DNA of 64,000 nt from Hallella bergensis DSM 17361 (GTDB lineage: Bacteria > Bacteroidota > Bacteroidia > Bacteroidales > Bacteroidaceae): contig NZ_GG704780.1 of the NCBI RefSeq assembly GCF_000160535.1, positions 547,990 to 611,989 of the forward strand. Reading direction: 5' to 3'. Each line of letters starts with the position of its first letter. Position 1 is the first letter of the stretch. A model generated the notes under the pieces. That model ran no database searches. It saw only the letters and a program-made list of their open reading frames with translations, and was not told the origin of the DNA. This document shows, one piece after another, positions 54,282 through 62,916 of the stretch. The translations under genes and the position numbers were made by a program.

Positions 54282-55742
54282 TTATTTGTCTCCATAGTAA
54301 GTGTTTTGATATAGTTTATTGTTCTCTATGAGATGCGAATAATGAATGGGGAACAGTTCGTTTCCATCCGTATTCATGCCGTTGATAGGTTCCATAACCT
54401 CTTTCCACTTCTTGGTTCTCAGCAAATCGAACCATCTCCGTCCCTCGCCGATAAGTTCTACTTGGCGTTCACGGAGAATGAAATCAACCAGCTCTTCCTC
54501 TGTTCCAAACTCCACGGCTGTAGGAGTTTGCAATCCGGCACGTGTGCGGACTTTGGTCACTAGGTCCAAGGCTTCCTCCCACTTGCCGAGTCGGGCCTTG
54601 GCTTCTGCCTGCAACAACATGATGTCCGTATAGCGATAAATCGGATAAGCTATCTCGCACGTCTTGTTCAGTGATGTGCTGATGTCGCCTGCAATATACT
54701 TGCGCAACTCGTTGCCTCCCTGATAAGATTTCACAAACATGTCCTTGCGGAGGTCACCGTTCATATCCGGCTGATTGAAGATATCCATATACTTGTCTGC
54801 CACGACGGCCGCACGGTTTCCCGACCCGGTGAACCATTGGTACATATAGCTGTAGCCATTAGTGCCCACTTCGTCCATGTCATAATGCAAAACAAATATG
54901 AACTCCTTGGTCTGGTATTCATCATTTTCGGGCGTGTTATCCGAGGGTTTGTTGTTAAGCTCCTCGGTAAACATTCGCCGATAGGTTTCCAGCGATGGTT
55001 CAAAATCAATAAAACGTTCACGACCAGTGCTGATGCTGGAAATCTTGTCGATAGTCTGATCGGCCAGACTGTACTGCTCGTTCCACATATACACATCAGC
55101 CATAATGGCCCATACACCACATATAGAGATGCGCTTACGTTCACGGTTTCCCGTTCGGTTGATCAACTGCTCGGCACGTTTTAAGTCGGGAATGATCACG
55201 TGTGTAATAATAGAATCCTTAGGAGAACGTGCATGATAGATCTTGTCGTTGAAGACTTCCACTGGTTCGGTATACACGGGAACGTCTCCCCAAACCCTGA
55301 TAGCATAGAAGTAGCCCAAGGCCCTGAGTGCATAAGCTTGCCCTAAATAGTCATTACGGTCGGAAACGTTGGGCATGCTGATTTCGGGAATATACTTAAT
55401 GGCAAGATTGGCTTGATTGATCATCTTGTAGAGGTTAGTCCATTTGGCGCATTTCTCATCCGTAGACATCAAGTTGTTCATTGCTCTTGCCTGATTCACC
55501 ATCACAGGGGCACCGGGCGCAAAGTTGTCAGAACGGAACTCGCCCCAATAGAAATAGTTCTCGCGCAAGGTTTGTCTCAACAAGCCGTAGATTTCATTCA
55601 CACCGGCTTTGGCATCACGGGCAGTCTTCCACATCTTCTCTGCAGGAACCTCGCTTACGGTCTCCTCATCTAAGAAGTCAGAACAGCCGGTTGTTATTGA
55701 CAGTCCTAATAGACCGATGATGATATATTTTATATTTTTCAT
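54282..55742 (-). CDS. RagB/SusD-family nutrient-binding lipoprotein
   Basis: A 486-residue surface lipoprotein. The lipobox is SITTGC (Cys20), followed by SDFLDEETVSEVPAEKMWKT. TPR-like elements include YLGQAYALRALGYFYAIRVWGDVPVYTEP (about 133-161), and the closing hallmark RERQVELIGEGRRWFDLLRTKKW is near residues 425-447. It lies 24 bp after the SusC gene. It should capture the ligand of the ECF/FecR-controlled system. Confidence 0.94.
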   Translation of the reverse strand: MKNIKYIIIGLLGLSITTGCSDFLDEETVSEVPAEKMWKTARDAKAGVNEIYGLLRQTLRENYFYWGEFRSDNFAPGAPVMVNQARAMNNLMSTDEKCAKWTNLYKMINQANLAIKYIPEISMPNVSDRNDYLGQAYALRALGYFYAIRVWGDVPVYTEPVEVFNDKIYHARSPKDSIITHVIIPDLKRAEQLINRTGNRERKRISICGVWAIMADVYMWNEQYSLADQTIDKISSISTGRERFIDFEPSLETYRRMFTEELNNKPSDNTPENDEYQTKEFIFVLHYDMDEVGTNGYSYMYQWFTGSGNRAAVVADKYMDIFNQPDMNGDLRKDMFVKSYQGGNELRKYIAGDISTSLNKTCEIAYPIYRYTDIMLLQAEAKARLGKWEEALDLVTKVRTRAGLQTPTAVEFGTEEELVDFILRERQVELIGEGRRWFDLLRTKKWKEVMEPINGMNTDGNELFPIHYSHLIENNKLYQNTYYGDK

Positions 55743-55766
55743 TCTTCAGAACGTATTGGTTAGTAA

Positions 55767-58700
55767 TTAGAAATTTGCAATGAAACCCAAGCCGAACTCT
55801 CGCTTACGCGGATAGCGATAGGTATCTTTACCAATCTGTAAGGGGTTGTTGGTAGAGAACTCAGGATCGAAGCCCGAGTAGTCTGTCCAAGTCAGCACAT
55901 TGTTTGCAAAAGCATACAGACTCAAGTCTTTCAGGAATATCTTCTGCATGAGCATTTTTGGTAAATGATAGGACAGGCGTATGTTCTGCAAGCGGACGAA
56001 AGAGGCATCCTCCAAATAGAAAGAGTTGGCAATGCGTGCGTTGTTGAACTCGTCGTTGAATGGGCGGGGATAAATGGCCTCATCGCCGGGCTGCAACCAC
56101 AGGTTGTATATCACCTCAGGAGATGGTGTCGTACCCATATACTTGAACTGGTTGCGGTTATGCTCTGCATAGTTGTAAATCTTTCCGCCCAATGAAAAAT
56201 ACATTCCTACATACAGGCTCAGGTCCTTCCACTGCACGGTGGTGTTGAAACCGCCAGTCACATTAGGCAGGGCATTACCAATAACCATGCGGTCGTTGTC
56301 ATCGATCACGCCGTTCTGGCTCTCCGGATTCTCAATCCAGTTATAGTCGCCCCCGCGGAATGCTTTGCCATTTGGCAAGGTTTTCTTATGTACGTCACCT
56401 GTGTATGGCGAGCCATTCAACAGATATTTGTATTGGAAAACCCCGTCCTCGAACACTGGGGTAAGCTGTTTCCAGTCCTTGGTAAAGGCATTCGACTCAT
56501 CATACTGGAATATTCCGTTGCTTTTGAATCCATAAAAGTCGCCAATGTTTCCTCCTTCTTCCATCCACCAAATATCACCTTCCATATAGGCTTTCCCATT
56601 TTGCAGCTTCTCTATACGAGAGATGTTTCTTGAGAGGTTGAAGGTCGCATTCCATGTCCAATCCTTTGAACGAATAAGGTCTCCCGACACCGAGATTTCG
56701 AAACCCTGATTACTGATTTCACCAACATTGGTTTTCATGTATGAGAATCCGGACTCTTTGGGTAATTGGTAATTAGCCAAAAGTCCGTCAGTGTACTTGT
56801 AATAATAGTCGGCGGTAACAACAAGACGACTGTTCCAGAAGTTCAGATCCAAACCTAAATCAAACTGCTTGGTCTCTTCCCACTTCAGGTGTTCCGTTCC
56901 TATTCGGGTCGGAGCAATGCCTCCTACCCCGTCATAAATCGTACTTGGCGAGTAGGTGTATACATAATCATAGTTGCCAATAGACTGGTTGCCCGTTATA
57001 CCGAAGCTGGCACGCAGCTTGCCATCCGTAAGAACGTTTTTCATACCCTTGAGGAATTTCTCATCTGAGAAACGCCAACCTAATGAAACCGAGGGGAAAT
57101 TACCGTAACGATTGTCCTTGGAGAAGCGCGAAGACCCGTCTCTGCGGAAGTTAGCAGCAAACAGATAACGACTCTTGTAGTCGTAGGTCACACGTCCGAA
57201 GACAGAAGCCAAGGCGTGATTGGACACAAAAGTTCTCGTGTTGGACAAGTCGAGGTTTGCAGAAAAGGCATTCAGGGTGTAGATGTAGTCGTTGGACGAG
57301 TTGATGCCTACCAGGTTCTCGTTCTCATAGTGCCAACGCTGTAAGCTCATACCCACCATAGCCTGGAAGTGATGTTGCCCGAACTTGCGTTCAAAGGTCA
57401 GGTAGTTCTCGTTCATCCAGTTCCAGTTGGTATGGTTATATGAGAACCCCTTGTTCGACTTTTGCCATTCATCAGTAATAAGACTCGGCTCCATCTGCTT
57501 GCGCTTGTCGAGATAGAAATTGAAGTTGAGATTGGTGCGGAACTTCAAATACTTATTAAACCTGATCACACCAAACTGAAAGAAATTCATCTTATACGAA
57601 TCGGTGAAATCGGTTGTGTATTCAATCAATGCCATAGGGTTCTTCTGACCATTAAACACACCCACCATGGAACCATCTGAATAATAGGTGTTGAAGTAAG
57701 GGCGCCTGCTCAAAACAGAGCTCAACAGCCGTCCCTCATTCAGGCCGTTCTTCTTTGAGTAGGTAAGTGAAATCCTGCTACCAATATTCAACCATTTGTT
57801 GGGAGCGTAGTCTGAGTTGACGCGAGTGCTGATGCGCCGGAAGCCGGTGTTGTCAATTATACCATTCTCATTATAGTAGCCCGTGTTGATGAAATATTTC
57901 AACTTGCTTGTTCCGCCGCTCAGGCTTACATCTATCTGGTCTTTATTGCCCGTCTTGGTAATCATGTCTAAGTAGTCGTTATCCACGTTATAGAAATAGT
58001 TATACGGATCGTCCAGCACATCACTACTCTCATTGGGATTGCCACCTCCGTACGATTCAAAATAGCTTTTGCGGAACTGGTCGTAGAGAAGCCGCTCCAT
58101 CCTGTTGGCTTGTGGAACTTTATGGGAAAGTGTTCCCCATGAATGATTGTACTTGATATCAATCACGGGCTTGCCCTCTTGTCCACTCTTGGTTGTAATA
58201 ATGATAACACCATTAGCGGAACGCGAACCATAAATGGCGGCAGAAGCTGCATCCTTGAGCACCTCCATCGACACAATATCATTGGTATTGATGCCATCGA
58301 GAGACTCCAACGGCGCACCATCCACAATATATAAAGGTGTGACTCCTTCGGCAGAGAAAGTCGATGTTCCACGAATCTTGATCGAAGCCGACTCTCCGGG
58401 CTGGCCCGAGCCACTCACAACCTGCACACCGGGAGCACTACCCTGCAGGGCATCGAACACACTCGTTGCCGTCTTGTTCTCTATCACCTTATCCGATATC
58501 GATATGACCGACCCCGTGAGGTCACGTTTTTTCATGCTGCCATAACCTATCACAACAACCTCATTGACCCGTGTTGCCGCCTCCGAATCAGCAAGCATGA
58601 TCTTTGCAGGATTGCCTGCTGTCACGCGAGTCTCCGTATCCTCTTTGCCTAAGTAAGAAAAGGTCAGCATGGCAGAGCTCTCTTCATAGGGTATTTCAAA

Positions 58701-59186
58701 CTCTCCATCATAATTGGTTACGGTTCCCGTTCCTGTCCCCTTGACCCGCACGGTAACGCCTATGAGCGGAACACCCTCCTCGTCGAGCACTCGGCCGGTG
58801 AGCGACTTCTTGCCGCCATGGCTCTGTGACACAGAAGCCTGATTACGGGTAACATAAATGAATTTGCCCTTTACCGAATATTTAAAAGGAGTGTTGTTGA
58901 AGATTGTTTTCAGTACAGTGCTGACAGGCTTCGATTTCAACGATGCCGTAATCTTATAATCCTGCACCTCATCATAAGTAAACAGAATCTTGAATCCTGA
59001 AGCCTTCTCTACCTTCTTCAACACAGAAGACAAAGCTTCATTACGGCTTTCCAGACTTATCTCCTTTTGTAGGGACTGAGCTGAAACTTGGGAGGTGTAA
59101 CTGCTGCAACAGAAAAGCAGCACTAACATAATCCAGTGGCAATGATAATGGAACAGAAATTGCCTTTTCCTGCTTTTAATTTTCAT
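55767..59186 (-). CDS. SusC/RagA-family TonB-linked outer membrane protein with STN signalling domain
   Basis: A 1139-residue receptor. The signal sequence is about residues 1-37 (ends SAQS, preceded by a basic leader). The STN domain is at about 40-115 (NEALSSVLKKVEKASGFKILFTYDE), and the carboxypeptidase-like domain at about 128-205 (LTGRVLDEEGVPLIGVTVRV). The plug has EVVVIGYGSMKKRDLTGSV and then LYIVDGAPLE ... DAASAAIYGSRSANGVIIITTK. The barrel ends in GLGFIANF. The STN domain should contact the FecR-like anti-sigma factor encoded just upstream, so ligand import and gene activation are linked. Confidence 0.96.
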   Translation of the reverse strand: MKIKSRKRQFLFHYHCHWIMLVLLFCCSSYTSQVSAQSLQKEISLESRNEALSSVLKKVEKASGFKILFTYDEVQDYKITASLKSKPVSTVLKTIFNNTPFKYSVKGKFIYVTRNQASVSQSHGGKKSLTGRVLDEEGVPLIGVTVRVKGTGTGTVTNYDGEFEIPYEESSAMLTFSYLGKEDTETRVTAGNPAKIMLADSEAATRVNEVVVIGYGSMKKRDLTGSVISISDKVIENKTATSVFDALQGSAPGVQVVSGSGQPGESASIKIRGTSTFSAEGVTPLYIVDGAPLESLDGINTNDIVSMEVLKDAASAAIYGSRSANGVIIITTKSGQEGKPVIDIKYNHSWGTLSHKVPQANRMERLLYDQFRKSYFESYGGGNPNESSDVLDDPYNYFYNVDNDYLDMITKTGNKDQIDVSLSGGTSKLKYFINTGYYNENGIIDNTGFRRISTRVNSDYAPNKWLNIGSRISLTYSKKNGLNEGRLLSSVLSRRPYFNTYYSDGSMVGVFNGQKNPMALIEYTTDFTDSYKMNFFQFGVIRFNKYLKFRTNLNFNFYLDKRKQMEPSLITDEWQKSNKGFSYNHTNWNWMNENYLTFERKFGQHHFQAMVGMSLQRWHYENENLVGINSSNDYIYTLNAFSANLDLSNTRTFVSNHALASVFGRVTYDYKSRYLFAANFRRDGSSRFSKDNRYGNFPSVSLGWRFSDEKFLKGMKNVLTDGKLRASFGITGNQSIGNYDYVYTYSPSTIYDGVGGIAPTRIGTEHLKWEETKQFDLGLDLNFWNSRLVVTADYYYKYTDGLLANYQLPKESGFSYMKTNVGEISNQGFEISVSGDLIRSKDWTWNATFNLSRNISRIEKLQNGKAYMEGDIWWMEEGGNIGDFYGFKSNGIFQYDESNAFTKDWKQLTPVFEDGVFQYKYLLNGSPYTGDVHKKTLPNGKAFRGGDYNWIENPESQNGVIDDNDRMVIGNALPNVTGGFNTTVQWKDLSLYVGMYFSLGGKIYNYAEHNRNQFKYMGTTPSPEVIYNLWLQPGDEAIYPRPFNDEFNNARIANSFYLEDASFVRLQNIRLSYHLPKMLMQKIFLKDLSLYAFANNVLTWTDYSGFDPEFSTNNPLQIGKDTYRYPRKREFGLGFIANF

Positions 59187-59257
59187 TCTCGTTTTGTTTA
59201 GGTTTAAGTTCTTTATAATATAAAACGAGCATGATACAGATTAAGTCCCTACAAATG

Positions 59258-60412
59258 CTACTTTTTTCTGGATATCATAATTTTATTACCTTGTTTCACC
59301 ACATTTATATAACTGAACGCGTTGAGGTTTTCTACCACTTCGTCTACCGAGTTGTTACGTTCCGCTATAAAATGCAGCCTATAACTCATCAGTGAGTTGT
59401 CACGTATCTCTATATTCACATTGTACCAACGGCCTAATTCCCGCACCACATCTATTAGTGGAACGTTATCAAAGTAGAAATAGCCCTCTTGCCACTGAAT
59501 GTAATATTCGGTATCGACGGAAGAGACACTGAAACCCTGGCCGTCCTGCACGAGTAAATCTTCGCCCGGTTTCAGACGGACGGCTTCTTTACCCGATTTG
59601 TCGTGCACCTCCACACTGCCTTTGATCAGGGTAACATGGGCATCCGACTTCGGATATGCCTTCAAATTAAACTCTGTGCCGAGCACTCGGGTGGTCATGT
59701 TTTTCGTACGGACAATAAAAGGATGCGAGGGGTCATGCTTGACCTTAAAATAGGCTTCGCCGGATAATTGAACAACACGTTCATTGCCTTCAAAATGCTT
59801 GGGGAAAATCAGTTTACTGTCCGCATTCATGGTAACAACCGTACCGTCCGACAAAATGACCTGGTAATCTTTTCCACGAGGGGTCTGCACAAACATGGTT
59901 TTCCGGCTACTCTCCTCTGCTTTGGAAAAGTCCGCCAGCTGCTCATTGACTGTCACATCGTTTTCCGAGATATTATCCTTAGCGGTTTTGCCTTTGCCTG
60001 AAGCTTCGCCCAGCAACACATCCTGCGGTCCGTCGACAGCGGCAAAAGCGACAAACTCCTCACTTTCTCGCTTGCAATCATGCTGAGGATACATGAAGAT
60101 GACAAACAAGGCCATAGCAGCCACGGATAAAGCCGCAACAATCCAAGGCGTGGAACGTCTCTTATGATCCGATACATCAATATGAAGTCTCTTAAAACGA
60201 TTCCAAGCCCTCTTTGTATCTACGTCGCCAAACTTCTTGCGAGCCACGGCTTCCTGTAGTTTCAGGACAAGTCGTGCGTCTTCTGCTGTTTCCTGATCGG
60301 AAAGCAAAACCCGCAAGTCGTCATCTTGAATACTATCAAGATTATCCATAATATCGACTATCTTGCAATCATCTTCTCCTATGGTATTACAATTCCTCTT
60401 ACAAATCTTCAT
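59258..60412 (-). CDS. FecR-family anti-sigma factor
   Basis: A 384-residue inner-membrane regulator. A cytoplasmic N-terminal part (about 1-85) would hold the sigma factor. One transmembrane helix (about 90-108, IVAALSVAAMALFVIFMY) is followed by the periplasmic FecR domain (about 172-275, QVILSDGTVVTMNADSKLIFP and LSGEAYFKVKHDPSHPFIVRT). A C-terminal DUF4974 domain (about 310-380, YFDNVPLIDVVRELGRWYNV) would meet the STN domain of the SusC protein. The first 21 residues are Cys-rich and unusual, so the ATG at 60349 may be the true start. It lies 47 bp after the sigma gene. Confidence 0.93.
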   Translation of the reverse strand: MKICKRNCNTIGEDDCKIVDIMDNLDSIQDDDLRVLLSDQETAEDARLVLKLQEAVARKKFGDVDTKRAWNRFKRLHIDVSDHKRRSTPWIVAALSVAAMALFVIFMYPQHDCKRESEEFVAFAAVDGPQDVLLGEASGKGKTAKDNISENDVTVNEQLADFSKAEESSRKTMFVQTPRGKDYQVILSDGTVVTMNADSKLIFPKHFEGNERVVQLSGEAYFKVKHDPSHPFIVRTKNMTTRVLGTEFNLKAYPKSDAHVTLIKGSVEVHDKSGKEAVRLKPGEDLLVQDGQGFSVSSVDTEYYIQWQEGYFYFDNVPLIDVVRELGRWYNVNIEIRDNSLMSYRLHFIAERNNSVDEVVENLNAFSYINVVKQGNKIMISRKK

Positions 60413-60459
60413 GATGTTCCACTGTATATTATTTAACGACTTGGTTGCATTTTAGGGTA

Positions 60460-60972
60460 CTACTTTTTTTTGAAATCATTTGGAAAAGCCTTCCTCAACA
60501 TAGCCAATGCCTTGATAATATGCTTTCTTACACCGTCTTTGCTCAATCCTAACAAGTCCGCCACCTCTGCATATTTCATGTTTTCAAAATAGCATTGCTC
60601 CACCACCAGTCGGGTACGGGGTGACATTTTCTCCATAGTCTTATAAATAACATCCATCTGCTCATTGCCATCCGTATCGTCGTCCAGAAGTCCTTGCCTG
60701 TACATCTCAATGTACAATCGGGCATAGCGCATCTTTACCGCATCATGCTTGATGATATCAAGACATCTGTTGCGAGTAATGGTCGTAAAGTAAGATGTTT
60801 TGTAAATAGTTTCCTCAGGATTATACTCCTCCCAAAGTTTGGCAAAAACTTCATGCACCACATCCTGCGCATCATCTGTGTTCTTCAATATGTACAAAGC
60901 CAAATAGTACATCTTGGAATAGTTCTTCTGAAACAACTCCTCGAAACATTGTTCTTTCTGGTACTGGTTCAT
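60460..60972 (-). CDS. ECF-family RNA polymerase sigma factor
   Basis: A 170-residue sigma-70 factor of the extracytoplasmic function type. Region 2 covers about 10-75 (YLALYILKNTDDAQDVVHEVFAKLWEEY). Region 4 covers about 110-165 (MSPRTRLVVEQCYFENMKYAEVADLLGLSKDGVRKHI, containing the helix-turn-helix). It is encoded directly upstream of FecR and the STN-type SusC, the standard trans-envelope signalling cassette. It presumably activates the SusC promoter and the following genes when the ligand is bound. Confidence 0.95.
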   Translation of the reverse strand: MNQYQKEQCFEELFQKNYSKMYYLALYILKNTDDAQDVVHEVFAKLWEEYNPEETIYKTSYFTTITRNRCLDIIKHDAVKMRYARLYIEMYRQGLLDDDTDGNEQMDVIYKTMEKMSPRTRLVVEQCYFENMKYAEVADLLGLSKDGVRKHIIKALAMLRKAFPNDFKKK

Positions 60973-60994
60973 AGCAAGATCGTAGAAACATCTT

Positions 60995-61002
60995 CAAAGA
61001 TA
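60995..61002 (-). promoter_or_regulatory. Putative -7 box of the ECF sigma gene
   Basis: The minus strand reads TATCTTTG, 22 bp upstream of the start codon at 60972. The leader would be very short. A -33 TTG at normal spacing was not seen. Confidence 0.4.
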
Positions 61003-61029
61003 ATCATTTTTTATTATTACATGAACTTT

Positions 61030-61115
61030 GCGAACTACAAATTACCGCAAATTTTACGAATTTCGGACCGAGGGGCTTTTGTTCTTAAATACGCAAAATA
61101 TAGAGGGAGAGAATA
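61030..61115 (+). repeat. Dispersed intergenic repeat, copy F (tail only)
   Basis: CAAATTACCGCAAATTTTACG followed by AATTTCGGACCGAGG closely matches the tail of copy A on its minus strand (CAAACTACCGCAGATTTTGCG type). It then has TTAAATACGCAAAATATAGAG, as in copies B and C. The GCGCCATG and CGATATGCAATCGC blocks are absent; that side is occupied by the sigma promoter and gene. Confidence 0.55.
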
Positions 61116-61156
61116 AAAAATGTCAGCATTGGGTAAACGCACGAATTCCAAGAAAT

Positions 61157-61186
61157 GCCGTCTCACACATATAGAGAGGAGACGGC
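61157..61186 (-). terminator. Likely terminator after the GH43 gene
   Basis: GCCGTCTC (61157-61164) pairs with GAGACGGC (61179-61186). On the minus strand the stem is followed by ATTTCTT, a modest T-tract, about 30 bp after the GH43 stop. Confidence 0.55.
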
Positions 61187-61216
61187 AAATGATAAGCTCA
61201 AGATGTTTTAGAATGG

Positions 61217-62854
61217 TTATTTCGTCACTCTGAACCAGTCTATGTCGATCCACCCACGGTTGGTGGTACCAGCTGGCTCCTGAGCAACAAACCCTATCTT
61301 TGCACCAATCCATTTACCCTCACGCATCGTAAAGGTATCGCCGACAGACTTGAAGGTCTTCCCATTCATGCTGTAAGCGAAGTTTACCTTGCCATTGTTC
61401 ACTTTCATTTGGAGATAAATCTCCTCGTGAATGGCAAACTGATAGTCGTTCTCGTCCTGTCCGGTTCGGGTGAGCGTGGCCAGGGTCTTCACGGCTTCCT
61501 TACCGTTCTTGTCAGCCTTGTTGCATGTTATCTGCTGCAACTCAAACTTGTCGCCAACGCGTTTCACGACCAGCGCAGAATAATCCAGCCCCATCATGAT
61601 AATACCACCATGTTGATTCTCGGCCTTACTGATCAGTTTGAGCTTTGTAGTAGCCGTAAAGTTGTCTGCCGGCGTCTTTTGGAGCAAAAGGTTGGGAGTG
61701 TTCCATATCGTCTCATCGCTCTTCCAAGTATACAGCCGGAAATATCCCAAGGAGGTAGGCATGCCGTAAGCCTGGTGATAATTGGCATGCCATTGCCATT
61801 GCTTTCCCAGCGCGGGAGAATTGAATTCGTCGCTTTCCACCGGGTTGACTATCACCCTCGAAGCCGATTTGGGCTTTCTATATGTCAGGTATGGCTCACC
61901 ACAATAGCCCTTCTTGGGCACGCGTCCTATTACGGGCCAATTGTCCTTCCACGTCACGGGCTGCAAATGCACCACACGCCCATACACGCCCTTGTCCTGG
62001 AAATGCACAAACCAGTCCTCGCCCTGCGCCGTGTGCACCCATCCACCTTGGTGTGGACCGTTCACGTTGGTAGAGCCTTGGTCCATCACTTTCTTGTATT
62101 CGTAGGGGCCATAGGGCGACTTCGACCGCATGGCCACCTGGAATCCGGTAGCCACTCCGCCTGCCGGGAACATTATCCAGTACCATCCATCGCGTTTGTA
62201 GAACTTGGGGCCTTCGGCCGTGCGATATTCTGTGCCGTTGCCGTCGAACACAATAACCGGGTCGCCGATGGCCTTTGTGCCCTCCTTATTGAGTTCACGA
62301 ACGGTGATGACCGATGCAAAACGGTTACGGCTGTTGGCCCAGCCATTGGCCAGATAGCATCTTCCATCGTCGTCCCAAAGCGGCGTGGTATCAATCATGC
62401 CTTTGCCCTCTATCACCAGCACCGGTTCCTCCCAGTCTCCGGCAGGATCCTTGGTCTTCACCATGAACACGCCGTTGTCGGGATCGCCCCAATAGATGTA
62501 ATATTCGCCATTGTGATAGCGGATGCAGGGCGCCCACACACCATTGCCATGAGCGGGTCTTCCCGAAAACAAACTGTCGGGCACCAAGCGTTTCACGCCG
62601 TGTCCGACCAACTCCCAGTTCACCAAGTCTTTGGAGTGAAGAATAGGCAGGCCGGGTATGCAGTTGAACGAACTGGCCGTCATGTAATAGTCGTCGCCGA
62701 CGGCAATCACGTCGGGGTCGCTGTAATCGGCATTAATCACCGGATTGGTATAGGTGCCGTCACCATTATCGGGACTCCACACCTGAGATTTGTATTGGGC
62801 AAATGCCACCGCAGGCATTGCCAAGATCAAAGTTAAAAGTAGTTGTTTTAGCAT
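61217..62854 (-). CDS. GH43-family beta-xylosidase / arabinofuranosidase
   Basis: The start at 62854 (MLKQLLLTLILAMP) gives 545 residues with a signal peptide ending AFAQ; an ATG at 62884 adds a Gly-rich leader. The five-blade propeller (about 20-320) shows the general-base Asp in NADYSDPDVI, the second Asp in DTTPLWDDDGRCY and the acid Glu in EGPKFYKRDGWYW. A C-terminal beta-sandwich (about 345-545, DUF1349/GH43_C2 type) follows. It should release xylose or arabinose from xylan-derived oligosaccharides. It is encoded 62 bp after xylA on the same strand, so released xylose would feed that enzyme. Confidence 0.92.
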   Translation of the reverse strand: MLKQLLLTLILAMPAVAFAQYKSQVWSPDNGDGTYTNPVINADYSDPDVIAVGDDYYMTASSFNCIPGLPILHSKDLVNWELVGHGVKRLVPDSLFSGRPAHGNGVWAPCIRYHNGEYYIYWGDPDNGVFMVKTKDPAGDWEEPVLVIEGKGMIDTTPLWDDDGRCYLANGWANSRNRFASVITVRELNKEGTKAIGDPVIVFDGNGTEYRTAEGPKFYKRDGWYWIMFPAGGVATGFQVAMRSKSPYGPYEYKKVMDQGSTNVNGPHQGGWVHTAQGEDWFVHFQDKGVYGRVVHLQPVTWKDNWPVIGRVPKKGYCGEPYLTYRKPKSASRVIVNPVESDEFNSPALGKQWQWHANYHQAYGMPTSLGYFRLYTWKSDETIWNTPNLLLQKTPADNFTATTKLKLISKAENQHGGIIMMGLDYSALVVKRVGDKFELQQITCNKADKNGKEAVKTLATLTRTGQDENDYQFAIHEEIYLQMKVNNGKVNFAYSMNGKTFKSVGDTFTMREGKWIGAKIGFVAQEPAGTTNRGWIDIDWFRVTK

Positions 62855-62916
62855 AAGGGAAAAGCCTCCCCCACCCCCGAACACTCGGTAGCAAGGAAGG
62901 CTTGGTTGTGTTATTT

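Noticed and set aside
61409..62836. Plus-strand open frame of 475 codons opposite the GH43 gene
   Set aside because: Antisense shadow of a gene with full GH43 catalytic motifs; the translated protein shows no family features.
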